A stretch of 40,588 bases of DNA from Minisyncoccota bacterium (GTDB lineage Bacteria; Patescibacteriota; Minisyncoccia; JAHIHE01; JAGLIN01): NCBI GenBank assembly GCA_028691985.1, contig JAQUYG010000002.1, positions 1-40,588 of the forward strand, given 5' to 3'. Made by a program: the position numbers and the translations under genes. Below, piece by piece: positions 23,265-33,040 of this stretch. Position 1 is the stretch's first letter; every line of letters starts with the position of its first letter. A model generated the notes under the pieces. That model had not been told where the DNA came from, did not search any database, and was given only the letters and a program-made list of their open reading frames with translations.

Positions 23265-25088
23265 ATGCAAAAACGCTGGACTACCCATAAAAAATATCCC
23301 GAGAACTTCGAGAAAGATTTTCCGGAATTTTCTCCGATTATGCTTCAGCTTCTCTGGGATCGCAATCTTCGTAATCAAACGACAATCGATGAATTTTTCA
23401 ATCCAGATTACGAGACTGATTTGCACGACCCATACCTGATGAAAGATATGGAAAAAGCGGTAACAAGAATTTTCGCAGCGCTCGAAAGCGAAGAAAAAAT
23501 TTTAGTTTATGGAGACTATGATGTTGATGGCGTAACTTCTTCAGCTGTCATTATAAACACGCTGGCTGAACTTAAAAGGCTCCTAAAAAACATCAGTCAA
23601 AAAAAAGCTGAAGATTTTCTTGATATTTATATTCCCGACCGCGAAAAAGAAGGATACGGCATCACGGAAAAAGCTATCTTGGAAATAGCTAAACGAAAAC
23701 CAAACCTGATTATCACGGTCGACTGCGGAGTTTCCAATGTCGAAAGTGTGGACGCGATCAATAACCTGAGCATTGAAGTGATCGTAACGGACCACCACCA
23801 TGTTCCCGAAAAAAGACCGGCAGCGTTTGCAATCATAAACCCGAAACAGCCGGACTGCGAATATCCTTTCAAATTATTGGCGGGGGTAGGGGTAGCCTTC
23901 AAGCTCGCACAAGGACTCCTTTTGCATCTTCAGAAAAACTACCCGGAAAAATTTGAGAAGATGAAACCGGGATTTGAAAAATGGCTTTTGGATTTGGTGG
24001 CGCTCGGCACCGTTGCCGATTGTGTCGATCTTCTAGGAGAAAACCGCACACTCACACAGTATGGACTCTTGGTTCTCAACAAGACTCAGAGAATCGGGAT
24101 AAAGAAGCTATTAGCAGTGGCGGGGATGGAAACAAACAAAAATGGAAAATCCGCCAAAGGGCAGCTTCTGGATGCCGGGCACATCGCTTTCAATCTGGCA
24201 CCGAGACTCAATGCTGCCGGGCGGATGGATCACGCCAATGTAGCTTACAAACTTTTAATGAGCGACGACAAGGATGAAGCACAAGAACTCGCTGAAAAAT
24301 TAGAAAAGAGTAACCAGACAAGACAACGGCTCACGGAAAAAATGATGGAAGAAGTTCGTGCGCGACTTGATAAGAAAAAAGCCCTCCCTAAAATCGTGAT
24401 TGAGAAAGGCGCAGATTGGAAGATCGGTCTTGTGGGACTCGTGGCGGGAAAACTCACGGAAGAATATTGTCGTCCTTTTCTAATCTTGCGCGAAGATGAA
24501 GATGGTATATGCGGAGGTTCGGGAAGAAGTATTCCGGCATTTAATCTCATTGAGGCGATTGAAAAATGCAAAGACCTCCTGACACAATTCGGAGGACACT
24601 CGCAAGCAGCCGGACTTAAGCTCAAGAAAAATTCCCTCAAGAAATTTGAGAAAAAAATGAACGAAATAGCAGAGGAGATTTTAACTGAAGAAGACCTCGT
24701 TCCCTCCATTGAAATTGATGCAGAAGTGCCGACAGAAAAAATAGACTGGGAGCTGCTGGACTCGCTGGAAAAATTCGGACCATTCGGCTTTGCAAATCGC
24801 AAACCGACTTTCCTCGTGAAAAATTTAGAAGTACACGAAATCAAAGCGGTCGGAAATGATAAGAACCATCTCAAAGTTTGTTTCATAACTACCTTAGAAA
24901 ACGAGGAGACAAAATATTTCCCGGCTATCGGTTTTCGCTTGGGACACCTTCTCGACGAAATGCCCGAAAGCAATACCGGGCTTCGTTGGGGAGACAAAGT
25001 GGATGTGGTTTTTCAATTAGAAGTCAATGAATGGAACGGGAACAGAGAATTGCAGATGAATGTGGTGGATGTGAAATTGTGCAAATAA
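23265..25088 (+). CDS. recJ: Single-stranded-DNA-specific exonuclease RecJ
   Basis: It degrades single-stranded DNA 5' to 3' in recombination and repair. The DHH-family motifs are in order: LVYGDYDVDGVTSSAVI (about residue 84), ITVDCGVSN, VTDHHHVPE (the DHH motif, near residue 176), and LVALGTVADCVDLLGENR. NLAPRLNAAGRMDHAN and the DHHA1 domain with FGGHSQAAG near residue 445 follow. The 607 aa and the C-terminal OB-like domain are usual for the family. It is likely monocistronic. Confidence 0.96.
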   Translation: MQKRWTTHKKYPENFEKDFPEFSPIMLQLLWDRNLRNQTTIDEFFNPDYETDLHDPYLMKDMEKAVTRIFAALESEEKILVYGDYDVDGVTSSAVIINTLAELKRLLKNISQKKAEDFLDIYIPDREKEGYGITEKAILEIAKRKPNLIITVDCGVSNVESVDAINNLSIEVIVTDHHHVPEKRPAAFAIINPKQPDCEYPFKLLAGVGVAFKLAQGLLLHLQKNYPEKFEKMKPGFEKWLLDLVALGTVADCVDLLGENRTLTQYGLLVLNKTQRIGIKKLLAVAGMETNKNGKSAKGQLLDAGHIAFNLAPRLNAAGRMDHANVAYKLLMSDDKDEAQELAEKLEKSNQTRQRLTEKMMEEVRARLDKKKALPKIVIEKGADWKIGLVGLVAGKLTEEYCRPFLILREDEDGICGGSGRSIPAFNLIEAIEKCKDLLTQFGGHSQAAGLKLKKNSLKKFEKKMNEIAEEILTEEDLVPSIEIDAEVPTEKIDWELLDSLEKFGPFGFANRKPTFLVKNLEVHEIKAVGNDKNHLKVCFITTLENEETKYFPAIGFRLGHLLDEMPESNTGLRWGDKVDVVFQLEVNEWNGNRELQMNVVDVKLCK

Positions 25089-25183
25089 GTTGTGAGAAAT
25101 GCATATGCCGCGCACAAATATCCGGCGATTTAAACCTTAATAAACACAATCGCTGCGTAATATTAAATCTATAAGTTAAAATC

Positions 25184-25234
25184 GTCCCCACACACCTCGT
25201 CGCCTCCAGCGCCACCCCTCTTAAAGAGGGGATT
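25184..25234 (-). repeat. Dispersed repeat R1
   Basis: GTCCCCACACACCTCGTCGC followed by CTCCAGCGCCACCCCTC and an AGAGGGG partner. It is nearly identical to R3 (26064-26113) and is the inverse of R2 (25579-25642). The CCCCTC..GAGGGG core is palindromic. The stretch 25089-25373 has no gene. Confidence 0.8.
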
Positions 25235-25373
25235 CTTAACACAAAATGCAAAAAACGGGATAGGGGATAATTCTGTTTTTTTATTTAACAAAATTAAATT
25301 ATTGTGACATAGTAAACAAAGAGAATATCAGGAAGAGCCTTTCTAAATTAATAGAAAAAATAATTTATAAAAT

Positions 25374-25577
25374 ATGCCCTTTAGAAGTATACAATCACCT
25401 GAAGATAAAAATGTCCTTAAAGCTATTAAAGAATTGCAAGGTTCCTTAGAAGACCTGAAAGAATCTTCTGACAAATCAAATAATTCCATGATCCAACTAA
25501 CAAGAATTCTAGTTATATTAACGATACTTTTATGTTGGCCAATTATAGAAGCTATAACAGACCACTTTGCTAAATAA
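25374..25577 (+). CDS. Small single-helix membrane protein between repeats R1 and R2
   Basis: A 67-aa frame with a heptad-like charged N-terminal part (KAIKELQGSLEDLKESSD) that could form a coiled coil, then one C-terminal membrane helix (RILVILTILLCWPIIEAI). A similar layout, short helical head plus membrane segment, is seen in the 69-aa ORF at 28455, which also ends in a copy of the repeat core. Function unknown. The repeat R2 begins immediately after its stop codon. Confidence 0.45.
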   Translation: MPFRSIQSPEDKNVLKAIKELQGSLEDLKESSDKSNNSMIQLTRILVILTILLCWPIIEAITDHFAK

Positions 25578-25578
25578 A

Positions 25579-25642
25579 TTCCCCTCTACAAGAGGGGTGG
25601 CGCCGATGTGGCTTTAGCCATATCGTTTGCGCGGGGTGTGTT
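25579..25642 (+). repeat. Dispersed repeat R2 (inverted relative to R1 and R3)
   Basis: TTCCCCTCTACAAGAGGGGT continues GGCGCC, has a 27-base insert (starting GATGTGGC), then CGGGGTGTGTT. It is the reverse complement of R1 and R3 apart from the insert. It stands directly before the DUF559 start codon, so it may hold that gene's leader. Confidence 0.75.
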
Positions 25643-25655
25643 AAAAACATCATCT

Positions 25656-26039
25656 ATGCGTAAAATCATTCCATACAACCCCAAACTGAAACAGCTGGCA
25701 AGAAATTTGAGAAATCACAGCACTTTGTCGGAAGTATTATTATGGGAACATTTAAAAAGCAAAAGAATGGAAGGATATGCTTTTCATAGACAAAAACCAA
25801 TTGGAAATTATATCGTTGACTTTTTTTGTAAAGACATGATGCTGGCAATCGAAATTGATGGCGTCAGTCACGATGAGAAATATTATTGTGACATAAAAAG
25901 ACAAAAGGATTTGGAAAAGTTCGGAGTCAGATTTTTGAGATATCAAGATATTGACATTAAGAGAAATACGGAAGGAGTATTGGCGAAAATTAAAAGATGG
26001 ACAGAGAAGCATAGTGACTCTTTGAGAGAAAATGTGTAA
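25656..26039 (+). CDS. DUF559 endonuclease-like protein (PD-(D/E)XK type)
   Basis: A 127-aa protein with the DUF559 pattern: RKIIPYNPKLKQLARNLR, STLSEVLLWEHLKSK, YAFHRQKPIGNYIVDFFC, then LAIEIDGVSH and GVRFLRYQDIDI. D in IVDFF and E-x-D in IEIDG fit a PD-(D/E)XK nuclease core related to Vsr mismatch endonucleases. The ATG at 25656 is chosen; the earlier ATG at 25608 translates repeat R2. The gene is bracketed by inverted repeats R2 and R3. Its substrate is not known; proteins of this family are frequently found near repeats, which hints at mobility. Confidence 0.85.
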   Translation: MRKIIPYNPKLKQLARNLRNHSTLSEVLLWEHLKSKRMEGYAFHRQKPIGNYIVDFFCKDMMLAIEIDGVSHDEKYYCDIKRQKDLEKFGVRFLRYQDIDIKRNTEGVLAKIKRWTEKHSDSLRENV

Positions 26040-26063
26040 AATAATACTGTATTGGAATATACC

Positions 26064-26113
26064 GTCCCCACACACCCCGTCGCTTCCAGCGCCACCCCTC
26101 TCGAGAGGGGAAT
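26064..26113 (-). repeat. Dispersed repeat R3
   Basis: GTCCCCACACACCCCGTCGC followed by TTCCAGCGCCACCCCTCTCG and AGAGGGGAA. It matches R1 in the same orientation and inverts R2. It supplies the first 31 codons of the longest frame of the next gene, so that extension is not real. Confidence 0.8.
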
Positions 26114-26144
26114 CAAATTCCCCGATAAAAAAACAAATAACAAA

Positions 26145-26846
26145 ATGGTCACCATAAAAAAATATTTTACGACCACCCAGCTAAAAATGATCGCGTTAGC
26201 GCTTATGTTTTTGGATCATATTTATGAGTTTTTTTCATATACTGGTTTAGCGCCCATTTTACTTACGATGCTGGGAAGATTATCACTGCCGCTTTTCATA
26301 TTCTGCACAGCTGAGGGATTTTACTATACCCACGACCGTAAAAAATACATATTTCGCCTTTTTGTATTTTTCCTACTCATGGAAATATTAAGATATTCTT
26401 TGGTTTATACTTTTCCTCGTCCAGATGGTTTTATAATACAAAATAATATCTTTGGATCGATACTGCTCACAGTTTTATCTATATATTGTATCGACCGGCT
26501 AAAAATCCACAAACAGGGGACGAAAGACCGGCTCCTATATTACATTATTTTGATAACCATAATGCCTTTGACACTATTTGTAGAAGGAGGCTGGTTTTTT
26601 ATTTTTCTCGGTATTATGCTGTATTACACTCGGGACAACAGGCTGGCACAAGCTGCCTGCTTCGTTGCGCTATGCTTAATTGTCTGGGCAAACAATGCGA
26701 GCATTCAATGGATGATGACATTCGCCGTATTATTTATAATGCTTTATAATGGCAAAAAAGGTGAAGGATATAAATACTTTTTTTATATTTTTTACCCCCT
26801 TCACATAGCACTGCTATATATACTCTCGGTCATACTCTATATATGA
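26145..26846 (+). CDS. TraX-family membrane protein
   Basis: A 233-aa protein from the ATG at 26145 with about six to seven membrane segments. The N-terminal LKMIALALMFLDHIYEFF, then LLTMLGRLSLPLFIFCTAEGF and NNIFGSILL are the TraX-like signature. TraX of the F plasmid acetylates pilin, and chromosomal relatives are acyltransferase-like membrane proteins of unsettled role. The nearby pilin-module genes make an involvement in surface protein modification conceivable, but that is speculation. TGA is its stop. Confidence 0.75.
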   Translation: MVTIKKYFTTTQLKMIALALMFLDHIYEFFSYTGLAPILLTMLGRLSLPLFIFCTAEGFYYTHDRKKYIFRLFVFFLLMEILRYSLVYTFPRPDGFIIQNNIFGSILLTVLSIYCIDRLKIHKQGTKDRLLYYIILITIMPLTLFVEGGWFFIFLGIMLYYTRDNRLAQAACFVALCLIVWANNASIQWMMTFAVLFIMLYNGKKGEGYKYFFYIFYPLHIALLYILSVILYI

Positions 26847-26913
26847 AACTAAAAAAATATTTCCCGAAACACAGGGAAACTTTGGTCTTATAAGACACTA
26901 ACCTTAAAAAACC

Positions 26914-28437
26914 ATGCTCTCCAAAATCAATTCATGTGCAGTAATCGGATTGGATTGCGAAAATGTTGAAGTGGAGGTAGATATCAGCCCCGGATTGGGC
27001 AATATTGTCGTAGTGGGCCTTCCGGACACAGCAGTACAAGAATCGAAAGAGCGCGTTAAGTCCGCCATCAAGAACAGCGGGGTGAACTATCCCACCACCC
27101 GCATTACCATTAATCTAGCACCAGCCGATATCAAGAAAGAAGGGCCTGCTTACGACCTACCGATTGCAGTCGGAATCCTTGCTGCCAGCAGGCAGATTGA
27201 AGCTGATTTGAGCGGGAGCCTTTTTGTCGGAGAACTCGCGCTTGATGGCAAGCTCCGCCATACCAATGGCATACTTCCCATCACAATTTACGCCCAAGAG
27301 AAAAAATATCAAAGGATTTTCGTTCCCAAAGTGGATGAATTCGAAGCAGGGTTAGTCGAAGGAATCGAAATTATACCGATTGAAAACCTCATCCAGCTCA
27401 TTTCCTTTCTGGAAGGCAAAGAAAAAATCGAACCTGCCCGAACTTTGGGACTGGGGAAGGTCAACGAAAAACCGAAATACTCCATCGATATGTCCTTCAT
27501 TAAAGGACAGGAGCATGTAAAAAGGGCGCTTGAAATCGCTGCCAGCGGGGGACATAATGTGCTGATGAGCGGACCTCCCGGAACCGGAAAGACGCTGCTT
27601 GCCCGTGCCGTGCCGACCATACTTCCGCAAATGACCAAGGAGGAAGCATTGGAAGTCACAAAAATTTACAGCATCGCCGGACTTCTCCCTTCAGACAAGC
27701 CCCTTATTACCACTCGGCCTTTTCGAACTCCGCACCACAGCGCCAGCGCACCGGCATTGGTCGGAGGAGGAGCCTTTCCTCGACCGGGAGAAATCAGCCT
27801 TTCACATCGCGGAGTATTATTTTTAGATGAACTCCCTGAATTTCCACGCACTATCTTAGAAAATCTGCGACAGCCACTGGAAGATGGCGTCGTTACCATC
27901 AGTCGCGCCCAAGGCACACTTACTTTTCCTGCCAATTTTACCCTGGTTGCCAGCATGAATCCCTGTCCTTGTGGCTATCTGAATGATCCCGAACATGACT
28001 GCTCCTGCTCACCCTCACAAATCATCAAATATCAAAAGAAAATTTCCGGACCGCTTCTGGACCGCATCGATCTCTATATCGAAGTGCCCCGCATCAAATT
28101 TGACAAACTTTCTAACGAAGAACTTGAGGAATCGTCAGATGAAATCCGCCAAAGAGTAGAATCAGCAAGAGTTATGCAGAAAGAACGGTTCCGAAAGAGC
28201 GGACTTATTTCCAATTCGGAGATGAATTCACAAGTCGTGAAAGAATTCTGCCAAGTAGATGAGGCGACCCTAAATCTCCTTAAAACTGCCGTCAGCCAAT
28301 TCAACCTTAGCGCCCGCTCCTATTATAAGATTCTCAAAGTCGCCCGAACCATCGCCGACTTGGAAAGAAAAGAGAGGATTGAAAGCAAACACATCGCCGA
28401 GGCACTACAATACCGACCAAGGCACAATACAATTTAA
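26914..28437 (+). CDS. comM: ComM/YifB-family Mg-chelatase-like AAA+ ATPase
   Basis: ComM is a hexameric branch-migration helicase that helps integrate DNA taken up during natural transformation. The protein has an N-terminal Lon-protease-like ChlI domain (INSCAVIGLDCENVEVEVDI to KEGPAYDLPIAV), Walker [16 protein letters not shown] near residue 223, Walker B GVLFLDELPEF, and the zinc-like NPCPCGYLN..CSCSP. The 507 aa and the C-terminal lid domain are standard. It lies directly after TraX. The link to DNA uptake is known for the family and not tested here. Confidence 0.93.
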   Translation: MLSKINSCAVIGLDCENVEVEVDISPGLGNIVVVGLPDTAVQESKERVKSAIKNSGVNYPTTRITINLAPADIKKEGPAYDLPIAVGILAASRQIEADLSGSLFVGELALDGKLRHTNGILPITIYAQEKKYQRIFVPKVDEFEAGLVEGIEIIPIENLIQLISFLEGKEKIEPARTLGLGKVNEKPKYSIDMSFIKGQEHVKRALEIAASGGHNVLMSGPPGTGKTLLARAVPTILPQMTKEEALEVTKIYSIAGLLPSDKPLITTRPFRTPHHSASAPALVGGGAFPRPGEISLSHRGVLFLDELPEFPRTILENLRQPLEDGVVTISRAQGTLTFPANFTLVASMNPCPCGYLNDPEHDCSCSPSQIIKYQKKISGPLLDRIDLYIEVPRIKFDKLSNEELEESSDEIRQRVESARVMQKERFRKSGLISNSEMNSQVVKEFCQVDEATLNLLKTAVSQFNLSARSYYKILKVARTIADLERKERIESKHIAEALQYRPRHNTI

Positions 28438-28454
28438 TAAATCAAGAAAATTAC

Positions 28455-28664
28455 ATGATTCAGGAAGAAGAAATTATTGAGCTTCTCAGACAAAACCAGG
28501 AACTCCTCGAAAAAACATACAAATCCGCCGAAAAGACCCGAAAATATTTTCTATATACTGCAATTATTACCGTGCTCGCTTTTTTGCTGCCGCTCATCGG
28601 GCTCATATTCATTATACCTTCATTTATCGACACCTATACGAACTCAACAAAAGGACTCCTCTAG
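28455..28664 (+). CDS. Small membrane protein whose stop lies in a repeat
   Basis: A 69-aa frame: an acidic and polar N-terminal helix (EEEIIELLRQNQELLEKTY) and one or two hydrophobic segments (FLYTAIITVLAFLLPLIGLIF). Its last codons run into the repeat core R4, which provides the TAG. It resembles the 67-aa ORF at 25374 in design though not in sequence. It starts 18 bases after comM and could be cotranscribed. Function unknown. Confidence 0.45.
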   Translation: MIQEEEIIELLRQNQELLEKTYKSAEKTRKYFLYTAIITVLAFLLPLIGLIFIIPSFIDTYTNSTKGLL

Positions 28665-28674
28665 AGAGGGGAAA
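28658..28674. repeat. Repeat core R4
   Basis: CCTCTAGAGAGGGGAAA matches the palindromic core of R1-R3 (CCCCTC..GAGGGG), but the long GTCCCCACACACC arm is missing. Probably a truncated copy. Confidence 0.5.
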
Positions 28675-28793
28675 TCCCACTATTTCGTTTGCATAAAATA
28701 AATTTGGCTGATATAATCCTAATATAAATGAGACTGTCTAGGGTTAGTCAGATTTCTTGTTTATGCCGATAAATCCGATAAGAGAAAGAAGAA

Positions 28794-30647
28794 ATGAAAA
28801 ATTTTAAAAAAAATTCACAAAATAGCCTATGGAAAAATCTGATTACCATAGTCCTGCTTTTTATTTTATTAACAAGTCTTTTCAGTTTTCTGGACACATC
28901 CAAAACAGCACCCAAAAAAGTGACCTTAGGTGAACTCGCACAATCCGTGTCAGAAGATGCTGTTGAAAGCGTTGAGATAAAAACGGGTGAGGACTTTCAA
29001 GATATTACGATCAAGCTTAAAGATGGAACAATAGAAACTGTCACAAAAGACAAAGAAACTTCGCTTGAAACCGTGCTTCGAGAAGATTATGGAGTGGCCC
29101 AAGAAAAGATTGTGGCTTTGACCATAAGCCGAGTCCAAAAATCTTCAGCGGAAGTGTGGGCAGCGGCTTTACTACCAACGATTATCACTTTGGCCTTTAT
29201 AGGATTTTTGCTTTATATAATGTTTGGTAAAGCCCAGCAAGCCAACACGCAGGCGATGTCCTTTGGAAAATCTACAGCGAGATTTTTCAAACCTGGCGAT
29301 GTAAAGAAAAAAATTTCATTCAAAGATGTTGCAGGAGCGAGAGAGGCAAAAGAAGAATTGCGCGAAGTTGTAGAGTTCTTGAAAAATCCAGAAAAATTTC
29401 AAAAGCTAGGAGCAAGAATTCCAAGAGGAGTTTTACTTCTAGGGGCACCAGGAACCGGAAAAACTCTGCTTGCTAAAGCCGTCGCCGGAGAAGCGGATGT
29501 GCCATTTTTTAATATATCTGGATCAGAATTTGTGGAGATGTTCGTCGGAGTCGGAGCTTCAAGAGTTCGAGATCTGTTTAAAAATGCCAAAAAAAATGCA
29601 CCAAGCATACTTTTCATAGATGAAATTGATGCTGTCGGAAGACACCGTGGCGCCGGCTTGGGCGGGGGGCATGACGAAAGAGAGCAGACTTTGAACCAAA
29701 TTCTCGTAGAGATGGATGGGTTTGATACCAAAGACAATGTGATCGTCATCGCCGCCACCAACAGGCCGGATGTTTTGGACCCAGCCCTCTTGAGACCGGG
29801 AAGATTTGACCGAAGAGTCATGATAGACCTACCCGACATCAAGGATAGGGAGGCAATCCTCAAGGTCCATGCCAAGAACAAGCCTATAGGAAAAGATATA
29901 AATCTTAAGAAAGTAGCACAAAGAACCCCTGGATTCTCAGGAGCCGATCTCTTTAATCTTCTCAACGAAGCTGCTATTTTAGCTGCCAAAAAAAATAAAG
30001 AGATAATCGAAAATGAAGAAGTCTTGGAATCCATAGAAAAGGTTCTGATGGGACCAGAAAGAAAAGGTAAAGTTTTTTTGGAAAAAGAGAAAAAGATAAC
30101 CGCCTACCATGAGGCCGGACACGCTTTAATCGGACACTTGCTTCCCAACACCGACCCGATACATAAGATTTCTATCGTATCTAGAGGCAGGGCCGCCGGC
30201 TACACCCTCAACCTTCCGCAAGAAGACCGGAACTTTCGCACCAAATCAGAATTTATCGATGAATTGGCAATGCTCATGGGCGGATATGCGGCCGAAAAAA
30301 TAATTTTTGAAGACCTTACAACCGGAGCAAGTAATGACCTTAAACGCGCCAGCGAACTTGCCAGAAGTATCATAACCAAATACGGCATGAGTGAAAAACT
30401 CGGACCAATCGTTTTTGGCGAGCACAGCGATACCGTATTTTTAGGAAAAGAAATTCACGAGCAAAGAAACTACAGCGAAAAAATTGCAGCAGCTATCGAT
30501 GAAGAAGTAGGAGTGTTCTTAAATGAAGCCCTTAAAACTGCAACTGAAATAATCGAAAAAAATAAAGATAAATTAGAAAAAATAACTAAGCGGCTTTTAG
30601 AAGTCGAGGTTATCGAAAAAGAAGAATTTGAAGCCCTGATGGCATAA
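28794..30647 (+). CDS. ftsH: ATP-dependent zinc metalloprotease FtsH
   Basis: FtsH is a membrane AAA+ protease that degrades damaged membrane proteins and some regulators. Two N-terminal membrane helices (about residues 16-33 and 124-145) flank an extracytoplasmic domain. The AAA domain has Walker [12 protein letters not shown] (217-224), Walker [16 protein letters not shown], and the SRH region [17 protein letters not shown]. The protease domain carries the zinc-binding HEAGH (near residue 438) and downstream [12 protein letters not shown] with the third ligand. The 617 aa match family length. Confidence 0.97.
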   Translation: MKNFKKNSQNSLWKNLITIVLLFILLTSLFSFLDTSKTAPKKVTLGELAQSVSEDAVESVEIKTGEDFQDITIKLKDGTIETVTKDKETSLETVLREDYGVAQEKIVALTISRVQKSSAEVWAAALLPTIITLAFIGFLLYIMFGKAQQANTQAMSFGKSTARFFKPGDVKKKISFKDVAGAREAKEELREVVEFLKNPEKFQKLGARIPRGVLLLGAPGTGKTLLAKAVAGEADVPFFNISGSEFVEMFVGVGASRVRDLFKNAKKNAPSILFIDEIDAVGRHRGAGLGGGHDEREQTLNQILVEMDGFDTKDNVIVIAATNRPDVLDPALLRPGRFDRRVMIDLPDIKDREAILKVHAKNKPIGKDINLKKVAQRTPGFSGADLFNLLNEAAILAAKKNKEIIENEEVLESIEKVLMGPERKGKVFLEKEKKITAYHEAGHALIGHLLPNTDPIHKISIVSRGRAAGYTLNLPQEDRNFRTKSEFIDELAMLMGGYAAEKIIFEDLTTGASNDLKRASELARSIITKYGMSEKLGPIVFGEHSDTVFLGKEIHEQRNYSEKIAAAIDEEVGVFLNEALKTATEIIEKNKDKLEKITKRLLEVEVIEKEEFEALMA

Positions 30648-30684
30648 GACTACATAAATAAAGCAAGCATAAAAAAAATAAAAA

Positions 30685-31077
30685 ATGAACTCAAACAAAT
30701 TAAAAGAAGTAAAGGATGGAATTTTCTTAACTGGAATTTTTGTGTTCATTTTTCTGCCGCTATTTTCCACCGCCCTCGCATCAAGCTGCGACCCCAGTTT
30801 AGGAGTCGTCTGTAACCCTCTTTCATCAGGAGGGTCTGGAGTGGATACAGTAACAGAAGCTATTATTGTCATAATAAAGTTTCTATTATCCATAATCGGG
30901 CTCATTTCGATGTTATTTATAGTGATTGCAGGAATAAGATATATGATATCTGCTGGCAACGAAGAAAAAATAAGAGCTGCAAAAGAATCCTTTACTTCAG
31001 CTTTTTCCGGTATAGTACTGGCATTGATGGCGTATGGCATAATAACCGCGATTGAGGAGATTTTACAAGTTAATTAA
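30685..31077 (+). CDS. Small pilin-module protein
   Basis: A 130-aa protein with a signal peptide (LTGIFVFIFLPLFSTALA), a short cysteine-containing region (SSCDPSLGVVCNP) and the two-helix C-terminal module with VIAGIRYMISAGNEEKI and the AK pair following. This is close to the minimal form of the VirB2/TrbC-like T4SS pilin of Patescibacteria. It heads a run of four closely spaced genes ending at the terminator at 35023. It could be the major pilin, with the large proteins downstream as minor or tip subunits. That division of labour is inferred from size. Confidence 0.75.
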   Translation: MNSNKLKEVKDGIFLTGIFVFIFLPLFSTALASSCDPSLGVVCNPLSSGGSGVDTVTEAIIVIIKFLLSIIGLISMLFIVIAGIRYMISAGNEEKIRAAKESFTSAFSGIVLALMAYGIITAIEEILQVN

Positions 31078-31114
31078 CCTAAATTTCCCACATTTAAAAA
31101 ATAAAAATAAAAAT

Positions 31115-33010
31115 ATGCCGAAAAGATTGTTATTGTTTTTTCTTTTATGTCTATTTTGTATCAGTACTGTGAAAATAACACAAGAAGCAAAAGCTATATC
31201 CAACCTAGGTGATTATATAATAGTAAAGCTTGATGCCTCAGTTGGCAGCCCGAACATTTGGAAATTTAAGAAAGTAAGTGGGACATATGCAATTGACACC
31301 TATGAAAAATTTGCCATTACCTCTACATCAAGCGGCGATGGCGAATGTGCACTTTTCCTAGTTGATGAAAGAACTCTCGGTTGGGACTCGACATATATCG
31401 TATGGGCAGGAGACGGAGCTATTATAGACAATAATGGGAGCTCCTTATCAAGTGATATAGGGTCAAATTATACAAGTTGCTGTGATGACACCTCGACCAT
31501 AAATGCTAGCTGCGACATAGCCAATCCGACAAGTAGCAATTTAAGCTGCAACTGGGATTCCTGCGGCATTTCGAGTGGTTATACCTGCGCAAAAAATGTT
31601 TTCGAAGCAAACTATGGAAGTTCCGGCTGGAGTGATGGCGATACAAGTACAAACGACAGTGGATATACCAGCACTTCCGGCGTCAACTTATCTATCAGCG
31701 AAAACGCATACAAACCAAAAGTAGACATATTATGTGAAGGCGTATGGCACAGATGTGAACCTTCCGAAACTAGCTGCGGAGTATATTCTGGAAAATCCTA
31801 TGCTTGTAATAATGGCGACTGGACACTTTGCGAAGGAAGCACACCAAACTGCGTTACTGGTGCGTGTGTAGGAGCAACTGGCATAATCCTTTCTGTAAAC
31901 CCAGTAAGTTCTTCTATCGTCCCATCAGACACAGAAAGCTTTAATTTTCAAGTAGTAGACTCTTCAGGGAATCCGGTATCCGGAGCAAGCATTTCTGTGA
32001 CAAAAACCACTGGAAGTGGAACTATAACAAATATAGACTGCCCAACTAACTCAACTGGATATTGCGAATATGAATATTCCGCACCCGCTTCTACTACTAC
32101 AACAACCTACCAGGCAACAGCCACTAAAGATTCTCAGACAAGCAACACGGTAACATTCTCAATCTCTGTAAATTCATGTACAAGTGAACTAAAAATAGAA
32201 TTTGAAGAAGACAGCTATGATATCGGCGATACTCTTCAATATGAAGCAAGGATTCCACAATCCACTCTAGGACTTGATTATTATTCAGTATGTCTCTACA
32301 AAGATGGTTTTTCTGGAACCGAATGGGACGACATTATGATAAGCAGCATGACCGGACCAGTGATGGCCGATAGCGAAAATACAGTAACTGCTACCGAAAG
32401 CGATGTAGGAACTTGGATTATATCACTAGTAAACGGCATAGGATGTCCTTCAAGTCCGGATGGGTGTATGTCTTCTACCATTATTGTGGCATCAGAGACA
32501 ACTACACCATCGACTCCTCCGTCTTCAACGACAGAATATCAATGTACTTCCGATTGGGCAGTAACATCTTCCGGTACCATGGTAGACGAATGCTCCAATA
32601 TTTGCACAGAGGGATCTTGTACAGGCACATCTTGCCCTACAGGAGGAACTGCCACCTGCTCTACACCAGAAGAAGCTTGCGTGTGTAGCGGGGGTGGAGG
32701 AAGCACCCCTCCCTCAACGCCAGCCTCTTTTGCCGTCTGTGCTACCGACTCTTGGTTTTTCTGTAATACTCTCGCCGGAACAGTAGACAATATTGTCGAT
32801 GCTGGAGAAACGATGATACAAGCAATCCTCGGATTAATCGGAACCATCGCGCTTCTCTTTCTCATAATAGCTGGCATAATGTACATGACAGCGGCCGGAG
32901 AAGAAGAAAAAATAAAATCCGCAAAGAAGATAATCACTGGCGCTATAATAGGATTAGGGATATCTTTATTGGCATTCTCCCTACTGCAAACAATAATAGG
33001 TATCCTCTAA
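31115..33010 (+). CDS. Large Cys-rich/Ig-like surface protein with C-terminal pilin module
   Basis: 631 aa from the ATG at 31115; the longer frame overlaps the previous gene and lacks a signal peptide at its start, so it is rejected. The signal peptide (RLLLFFLLCLFCISTV) leads into a beta-rich region. A bacterial Ig-like domain follows (VNPVSSSIVPSDTESFNF to YQATATKDSQTSNTV), then Ser/Thr-rich linkers and cysteine pairs (STPEEACVCSGGGGS). The end has the two-helix module with IIAGIMYMTAAGEEEKI and SAKK. This is a long exposed adhesin-like arm fused to a pilin-type tail. Confidence 0.75.
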   Translation: MPKRLLLFFLLCLFCISTVKITQEAKAISNLGDYIIVKLDASVGSPNIWKFKKVSGTYAIDTYEKFAITSTSSGDGECALFLVDERTLGWDSTYIVWAGDGAIIDNNGSSLSSDIGSNYTSCCDDTSTINASCDIANPTSSNLSCNWDSCGISSGYTCAKNVFEANYGSSGWSDGDTSTNDSGYTSTSGVNLSISENAYKPKVDILCEGVWHRCEPSETSCGVYSGKSYACNNGDWTLCEGSTPNCVTGACVGATGIILSVNPVSSSIVPSDTESFNFQVVDSSGNPVSGASISVTKTTGSGTITNIDCPTNSTGYCEYEYSAPASTTTTTYQATATKDSQTSNTVTFSISVNSCTSELKIEFEEDSYDIGDTLQYEARIPQSTLGLDYYSVCLYKDGFSGTEWDDIMISSMTGPVMADSENTVTATESDVGTWIISLVNGIGCPSSPDGCMSSTIIVASETTTPSTPPSSTTEYQCTSDWAVTSSGTMVDECSNICTEGSCTGTSCPTGGTATCSTPEEACVCSGGGGSTPPSTPASFAVCATDSWFFCNTLAGTVDNIVDAGETMIQAILGLIGTIALLFLIIAGIMYMTAAGEEEKIKSAKKIITGAIIGLGISLLAFSLLQTIIGIL

Positions 33011-33040
33011 TAAAAAAGATTTTTGTCATAAAAAATAAAA

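Noticed and set aside
25608-25655. A longer DUF559 protein starting at 25608.
   Set aside because: The extra 16 residues translate repeat R2; the family start MRKI is at 25656.
26052-26144. An N-terminal 31-residue extension of the TraX-like protein.
   Set aside because: These codons translate repeat R3; the ATG at 26145 gives a normal TraX start.
31052-31114. A longer start for the Ig-like pilin fusion, overlapping the previous gene.
   Set aside because: The ATG at 31115 is followed directly by a proper signal peptide; the extension has none.
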